A stretch of 42,089 nucleotides of DNA from Anaerolineae bacterium (GTDB taxonomy: Bacteria > Chloroflexota > Anaerolineae > Promineifilales > Promineifilaceae). The position numbers and the translations under genes were made by a program. The stretch lies in assembly GCA_020848035.1 (NCBI GenBank), contig JADLAX010000025.1:1-42089 (forward strand). The letters run 5' to 3'. The notes below the pieces were generated by a model. It searched no databases. It was not told the DNA's origin and was given only the letters and a program-made list of their open reading frames with translations. Each line of letters opens with the position of its first letter. Within the stretch, counting starts at the first letter, position 1. Below, one piece after another: positions 38,689 through 42,089 of the stretch.

Positions 38689-39072
38689 ATGATGACCCAA
38701 ACCAAAACTCTGCGAATTTTGTTGGCCGATGATGCCCCCTCGGTGCGCCAGGCGCTGCGCTGGCTGCTGGAAGAGATGCCCGGCTTTGCCGTGGTGGGTG
38801 AGGCGGCCGATGGCGAAACGGCCGTTGACCTCAGCCGCGAACTAACCCCTGATCTGGTCATTTTGGACCTGGAACTACCCTGCAAACACGGTTTTCGCGT
38901 CGCCCAGCACCTCAAAGCGCAGGTGCCCGGCATCCGCGTGATCATTTTGTCTGGCCACGGCGATGTGGCTACCCGGCGTCTGGCCCTGGAAATGGGCGCG
39001 GATGGCTTTGTAGAAAAAAGCGACGGCTGGGCAGCGCTCCTGGCCCAAATCCACCAGGTGATAGCCAGCTGA
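38689..39072 (+). CDS. Receiver-only response regulator
   Basis: A 127-residue protein that is only a CheY-like receiver: acidic pair Asp14/Asp15 in LADDAPS, phospho-acceptor Asp60 in VILDLELP, Ser88 in ILSGHGD and Lys110 in VEKSDG. No output domain follows. Start ATG ATG at 38689. It may work by protein contact or as a phosphate sink for the kinase upstream; 213 bp and a hairpin separate them. Confidence 0.88.
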   Translation: MMTQTKTLRILLADDAPSVRQALRWLLEEMPGFAVVGEAADGETAVDLSRELTPDLVILDLELPCKHGFRVAQHLKAQVPGIRVIILSGHGDVATRRLALEMGADGFVEKSDGWAALLAQIHQVIAS

Positions 39073-39073
39073 C

Positions 39074-39140
39074 CTTTGTCACCCCGTCACCCCTTCACCC
39101 TGTCACCCTGTCACCCTGTCACCTTGTCACCCTATCACCC
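39074..39140. repeat. GTCACCC word array
   Basis: Seven to eight GTCACC(C/T) words with 2-3-base variation. A reverse-complement array (AAGGTGAC) lies at 40603-40659, so the two bracket the flavin oxidase gene. Confidence 0.87.
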
Positions 39141-39175
39141 ATAAAAATACAGACCTAAAACTGGAGACTCCCCTC

Positions 39176-40579
39176 ATGATTTCATTTATAGCTGACCGAA
39201 CAACGGCCGTTCTGGCCACCCAATTCCACGGCGAGCTCATCTACCCCGGCGACGGCGACTACGATGCTGCCCGCAGCGTGTGGAACGGCATGATTGACCG
39301 CCGCCCGGCCCTGATTGCCCGCTGCGCCAACGTGGCCGATGTGCAAACGGCCGTAAACTTTGCTCGCGAAACTGGCTGGCCCTTATCCGTGCGCGGCGGT
39401 GGGCACAACGTGGCGGGCCATGCCGTTAACGATGGCGGCATTGTGATTGATCTGTCCCGTATGAACAACGTCGCCGTCGATGTAGCCAAGCGGCTGGCTT
39501 ATGTGGGCGGTGGGGCCACCATTGCCGATCTGGACCAGGCCACGCAGCGCTACGGCCTGGCCACACCGATGGGTGTCGTGTCTGAAACGGGCGTGGCCGG
39601 GTTAACCCTCGGCGGCGGCCTGGGCCACCTGCGCAACAAATACGGCCTCAGCGCCGACAGCCTGGTGGGGGCCACCGTGGTCACCGCCGCTGGCGAGATT
39701 GTGCACGCCAGCGAACGGGAAAACCGCGATCTCCTCTGGGGACTGCGCGGCGGTGGCGGCAACTTTGGCATCGTGACCACTTTCGTTTACCAGCTCTATC
39801 CGGTGGGGCCAGAGGTGTTTTTTACGGCCGTCTTCCACCACGGCGACAAAGCCAAAGCCGGTTTGCAGCTCTACCGCGACTTCAGCGCCACTGCCCCCGA
39901 TGACGTCAGCGTGTTGGGCGTCCTGGGCATTGTGCCCGATGGCGCGGCCCCTTTCCCCGAAGCGGTGCATGGCCAGCCGTTTGTCGCCTTTGTTGGCCTG
40001 TACGCCGGTGATCCGGCAGAGGGTGAAGCTGTGATGCGACCGCTGCGTGAGCTGTCATCGGCTCCCCTGGCCGATTTTAGCGGCACGGTGCCGTATCTGG
40101 CCGCCCAGCAGTTCTTCGATGAAGATTATCCAACAGGGATGCGCTACTACTGGAAGTCGCTCAACCTGCTCCGCCTGGACGACGAGGCGATTGAGCGCAT
40201 CATCAACCACGCCTACCGGCAGCCCTCACAGCACAGCACCACGGACCTGTGGCACATTGGCGGGCGGCTGAAGCGGTTTAATGGCGAGCATGGGGCTTTT
40301 TACGGCCGTCACGCCGCCTACGTGCTCAATCCCGAAGCCAACTGGGAACATGCCGGGGACGATGCGGCCAACATGAGCTGGGTGCGTACCTTTATCGACG
40401 ACATGGCCGACTTTTCCGACGGCAGCCGCTACCTCAACTTCCCTGGTTTCCAGGAAGAAGGTGACGCCATGATGCAGGCCGCTTTTGGCACGCACTACCA
40501 GCGCCTGGCGGCCCTCAAACAAAAGTACGATCCAACCAACCTGTTCCGGCTGAACCAGAACATTAAGCCAGAGGGGTAA
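39176..40579 (+). CDS. FAD-linked oxidase, berberine-bridge / 6-hydroxynicotine oxidase type
   Basis: A 467-residue flavoprotein. The FAD_binding_4 domain (about 35-205) has RGGGHNVAGHA with His77 as the covalent flavin anchor, SETGVAGLTLGGGLGHL and GGGGNFGIVTTF. The second covalent Cys of bicovalent BBE enzymes is absent (Ser/Glu in its place), so single attachment is predicted. The C-terminal BBE segment is YDPTNLFRLNQNIKP. It uses O2 or another acceptor to oxidise an alcohol, sugar or amine; substrate unknown. GGAGA precedes the ATG by nine bases. It is bracketed by inverted GTCACC arrays. Confidence 0.92.
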   Translation: MISFIADRTTAVLATQFHGELIYPGDGDYDAARSVWNGMIDRRPALIARCANVADVQTAVNFARETGWPLSVRGGGHNVAGHAVNDGGIVIDLSRMNNVAVDVAKRLAYVGGGATIADLDQATQRYGLATPMGVVSETGVAGLTLGGGLGHLRNKYGLSADSLVGATVVTAAGEIVHASERENRDLLWGLRGGGGNFGIVTTFVYQLYPVGPEVFFTAVFHHGDKAKAGLQLYRDFSATAPDDVSVLGVLGIVPDGAAPFPEAVHGQPFVAFVGLYAGDPAEGEAVMRPLRELSSAPLADFSGTVPYLAAQQFFDEDYPTGMRYYWKSLNLLRLDDEAIERIINHAYRQPSQHSTTDLWHIGGRLKRFNGEHGAFYGRHAAYVLNPEANWEHAGDDAANMSWVRTFIDDMADFSDGSRYLNFPGFQEEGDAMMQAAFGTHYQRLAALKQKYDPTNLFRLNQNIKPEG

Positions 40580-40602
40580 ACGGCCGTACGACGCTTACCA
40601 GG

Positions 40603-40659
40603 ATGACAAGGTGACCAGGTGACAAGGTGACCGGGTGACAAGGTGACCTGGTCACCTGG
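40603..40659. repeat. AAGGTGAC word array (inverse of 39074-39140)
   Basis: GACAAGGTGACCAGGTGACA words, seven or so, ending in GGTGACCTGGTCACC, which is itself palindromic. It is the reverse complement family of the array before the oxidase gene. Confidence 0.87.
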
Positions 40660-40763
40660 GGCAAACTGTCCGATTGTGCCCTCCGTTTGTCTTGCTGATT
40701 TTCACGGATCTCGGTCGAAAGATTCGTGCGTCAGGATTTTCTTGCTCTTCTCTTCCCTTGATA

Positions 40764-40794
40764 GGTTTTAGCCGGAACAAGTCCGGCTAAAACC
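40764..40794. terminator. Intrinsic terminator, perfect 13-bp stem
   Basis: GGTTTTAGCCGGA, loop ACAAG, TCCGGCTAAAACC, followed by CTCCCCTCTTTTAG. It lies between converging genes (oxidase and DHFR-like) and may serve both, though the T-run is short. Confidence 0.75.
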
Positions 40795-40813
40795 TCCCCT
40801 CTTTTAGACACCC

Positions 40814-41392
40814 TTAGCGCTTTTCCGGGCTGGCTGATGGATACAAAACCTCGTACCGCAGCTCGGCAAAGCCGTGGCCAACCTGCTGGACCGAGATCAA
40901 CTTGAGCGCGGGGGCGGTGATGCGGCGCGGCAGCAGTGGTTTGCCCCTGCCCAGGGTCACCGAGCCAATTTGCACGATGATTTCGTCGAGCAGGTGCGCA
41001 TCATAAAATTGGCCCACCAGATCGCCGCCGCCGAGCAGCCAGAGGTTACGGCCGTTGGCCGCCACCCGCATTTCCTCGTGTACCGGGCGCACATCCCCCT
41101 GCACAAACCGGATATCGGCGTGGGGCACAGGCGGCAGACGGCGGCTGGTGAAGACCCAGGCGGGCTGGTCGTAGGGCCACGCTTCGCCCGGGCCGGATTT
41201 TGGCTGAACAATGTTGTTTAACAGCCATTCGTACGTCGCCGCACCCATAGCCAGTGCGCCCACTTCCTGGATAAATTGCGGGTAGCTGGTCTCGTTGATG
41301 TCGCCCAGCGGAAACAGCCAATCGAGCGAATCTGCCTCGGTGGCGATGAAGCCATCAAGGCTGGAGGCCGTGTAAAACTGTGTTCGCATCAT
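40814..41392 (-). CDS. Dihydrofolate-reductase-like protein (RibD C-terminal type)
   Basis: A 192-residue protein of the DHFR/RibD_C fold: TASSLDGFIATEADSLDWLF at the start, AMGAATYEWLL, WVFTSRRLP, LWLLGGGDLVGQFYDAHLLD and TLGRGKPLLP. Many bacterial relatives are annotated only as dihydrofolate reductase family. NADPH-dependent reduction of an unknown small molecule is likely. ATG ATG at 41392 follows AGGAAATTGG. The DUF1349 gene ends 21 bp upstream, so the two form a short operon on the minus strand. Confidence 0.88.
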   Translation of the reverse strand: MMRTQFYTASSLDGFIATEADSLDWLFPLGDINETSYPQFIQEVGALAMGAATYEWLLNNIVQPKSGPGEAWPYDQPAWVFTSRRLPPVPHADIRFVQGDVRPVHEEMRVAANGRNLWLLGGGDLVGQFYDAHLLDEIIVQIGSVTLGRGKPLLPRRITAPALKLISVQQVGHGFAELRYEVLYPSASPEKR

Positions 41393-41413
41393 CCAATTTC
41401 CTCACTTTTCCCG

Positions 41414-41983
41414 CTACGCACCCTCGCTAAACCATTTATTGTCGGCCAGGGTGAGCCAGTGGAAGCGGCAGCGGAAATCCTCGCCCAGCGGGGAACAGGC
41501 GTACAGCCCGGCCTCGATGGTGGCAAACGGCCGATGCAGGTGGGTTACGCGCATTTGCTGCCACTGCTGGCCGTCCAACGAGCTCTCTAGCAAAAAATCT
41601 GCTCCCCGTTTACTGATGCGGTACCAAATTTCCCGAATCGTGGGGGCGATATCCTGCGTGGCCCAGTCGGAAAAACCCAGGTTGGTCACCACCGAGCCCA
41701 GGCGGCTGGTGGTTTCATCTTCGTATTCTGTGGACAGCTTGATCCAGTTTGCCGCATCCAGCCGCACGATCAGCCCACATTGGTCATACTGCGTTTTAGG
41801 GGTGAACGAGACCTGGGTGCTCAGGGCAAAGTCCCCCTCCAGCCGGGTGAGCAGGCAGTGGCCATCATCCCGGCGAAAGCCGTAATGGGTTCCCTGCCAG
41901 AAATCGGTGTTGGCTTTGGTGATCATCACCAGGCCGTTGTCAAATTCAACTCGTTTGGGTTCGTTAACGTAACTATTGTGCAA
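41414..41983 (-). CDS. DUF1349 domain protein
   Basis: A 189-residue beta-sandwich (concanavalin-like) DUF1349 protein: NEPKRVEFDNGL, TDFWQGTHYGFRRDDGHCLL, FALSTQVSFTPKTQYDQCGL, WIKLSTEYED and WYRISKRGADFLLESSLDGQ. The only in-frame start before the conserved domain is TTG at 41983, directly after a stop codon and a hairpin; relatives usually begin a few residues earlier with a Met. The start may have been reshaped by the hairpin insertion, or a weak TTG is used. Function unknown; relatives are secreted or cytoplasmic sugar-binding-like. Confidence 0.85.
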   Translation of the reverse strand: MHNSYVNEPKRVEFDNGLVMITKANTDFWQGTHYGFRRDDGHCLLTRLEGDFALSTQVSFTPKTQYDQCGLIVRLDAANWIKLSTEYEDETTSRLGSVVTNLGFSDWATQDIAPTIREIWYRISKRGADFLLESSLDGQQWQQMRVTHLHRPFATIEAGLYACSPLGEDFRCRFHWLTLADNKWFSEGA

Positions 41984-41986
41984 TCA

Positions 41987-42001
41987 GAGCCAAAATGGCT
42001 C
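41987..42001. repeat. Small hairpin at the DUF1349 start
   Basis: GAGCC-AAAAT-GGCTC, five-bp stem, four bases before the TTG start on the minus strand. It could block or shape the ribosome site. Confidence 0.5.
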
Positions 42002-42034
42002 AAAAATGCGAAAAATGAATGTCTCTAAAAAGCG

Positions 42035-42089
42035 GTAGGGGCAATTGAATCACCCCATCGCCAAAACGCAGGGAGCAGCCTGCATAACA
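42035..42089. repeat. GTAGGGGC element, cut by window end
   Basis: GTAGGGGCAATTGAATCACC begins with the same word as the outer arm of the 4824-4982 element. The closing arm GCCCCTAC is not in view. Probably another member of this repeat family. Confidence 0.4.

Larger units (their letters stand above)
594..41054. repeat. Highly iterated palindrome ACGGCCGT (HIP1-like), about 90 copies
   Basis: By hand count about 90 exact ACGGCCGT octamers, about one per 470 bp, with flanks most often A before and T after. Chance expectation at this GC is near one. Copies are in all coding frames: NGR (Fic motif GNGR at about 1991), TAV (K+ channel, about 3800) and RP-Y/F (7500), and between genes (18555, 11399). 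Selection is thus on DNA. Long gaps occur at 16757-18554, 20510-22329, 28523-30168 and 33586-35024. Confidence 0.9.

Overview
The window is about 42 kb of a GC-rich (roughly 60% by eye) bacterial chromosome. No rRNA or tRNA gene is visible, so placement rests on gene content. The triple-GAF NarX-type kinase, MocR-family aminotransferase, an effector-associated-domain-like protein, many stand-alone acyl-CoA dehydrogenases and the intergenic word repeats point to a Chloroflexota bacterium, probably Anaerolineae-like. That placement is inference.

Layout. 1-10.5 kb: a cut short-chain dehydrogenase (SDR), an ACAD10/11-like acyl-CoA dehydrogenase, a Fic protein, an ACAD10/11-like kinase, a small K+ channel, an alpha/beta hydrolase, a peroxisomal-enoyl-CoA-reductase-like SDR, a cNMP-binding histidine kinase, two metallo-beta-lactamase-fold hydrolases, a Nudix hydrolase and a hotdog thioesterase. 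10.7-17.5 kb: two small membrane proteins, an AidB-like acyl-CoA dehydrogenase, a lipoprotein, a FAAH-like amidase, an SDR and an LCAD-like dehydrogenase. 17.5-18.5 kb: an AT-rich, apparently foreign gene with a C-terminal effector-associated-domain-like module. 18.8-28.4 kb: rfbA with a MazG-like gene, a MaoC hydratase, a pentapeptide-repeat membrane protein, an S9 peptidase, a MocR-type aminotransferase, a TIM-barrel lipoprotein and an HD protein. 28.5-33.5 kb: GAF histidine kinase with TetR, a PdxR/MocR regulator and a SpoU methyltransferase. 33.6-34.8 kb: two integron-type gene cassettes (HigBA toxin-antitoxin and a VOC protein), each with its own attC site and no integrase in view. 35-42 kb: triple-GAF kinase with LuxR-type regulator, a receiver-only regulator, a BBE-like flavin oxidase, a DHFR-like reductase and a DUF1349 protein.

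How the genes fit together. Much of the left half is acyl-CoA chemistry: three dehydrogenases, an enoyl reductase, a hydratase 2, a thioesterase and an acyl-chain-type amidase. The ACAD/kinase pair at 0.2-3.5 kb matches the two halves of animal ACAD10/11 and the bacterial Lva enzymes, suggesting 4-hydroxyacyl-CoA breakdown.

DNA-level structure. The octamer ACGGCCGT occurs about 90 times by hand count (about one expected by chance), in all reading frames and between genes, much like cyanobacterial HIP1. Most intergenic gaps also carry hairpins built from short reiterated words or dispersed palindromes, and several gene stop codons lie inside these repeats. The attC pair, the octamer and the stop-codon capture are the most unusual signals.
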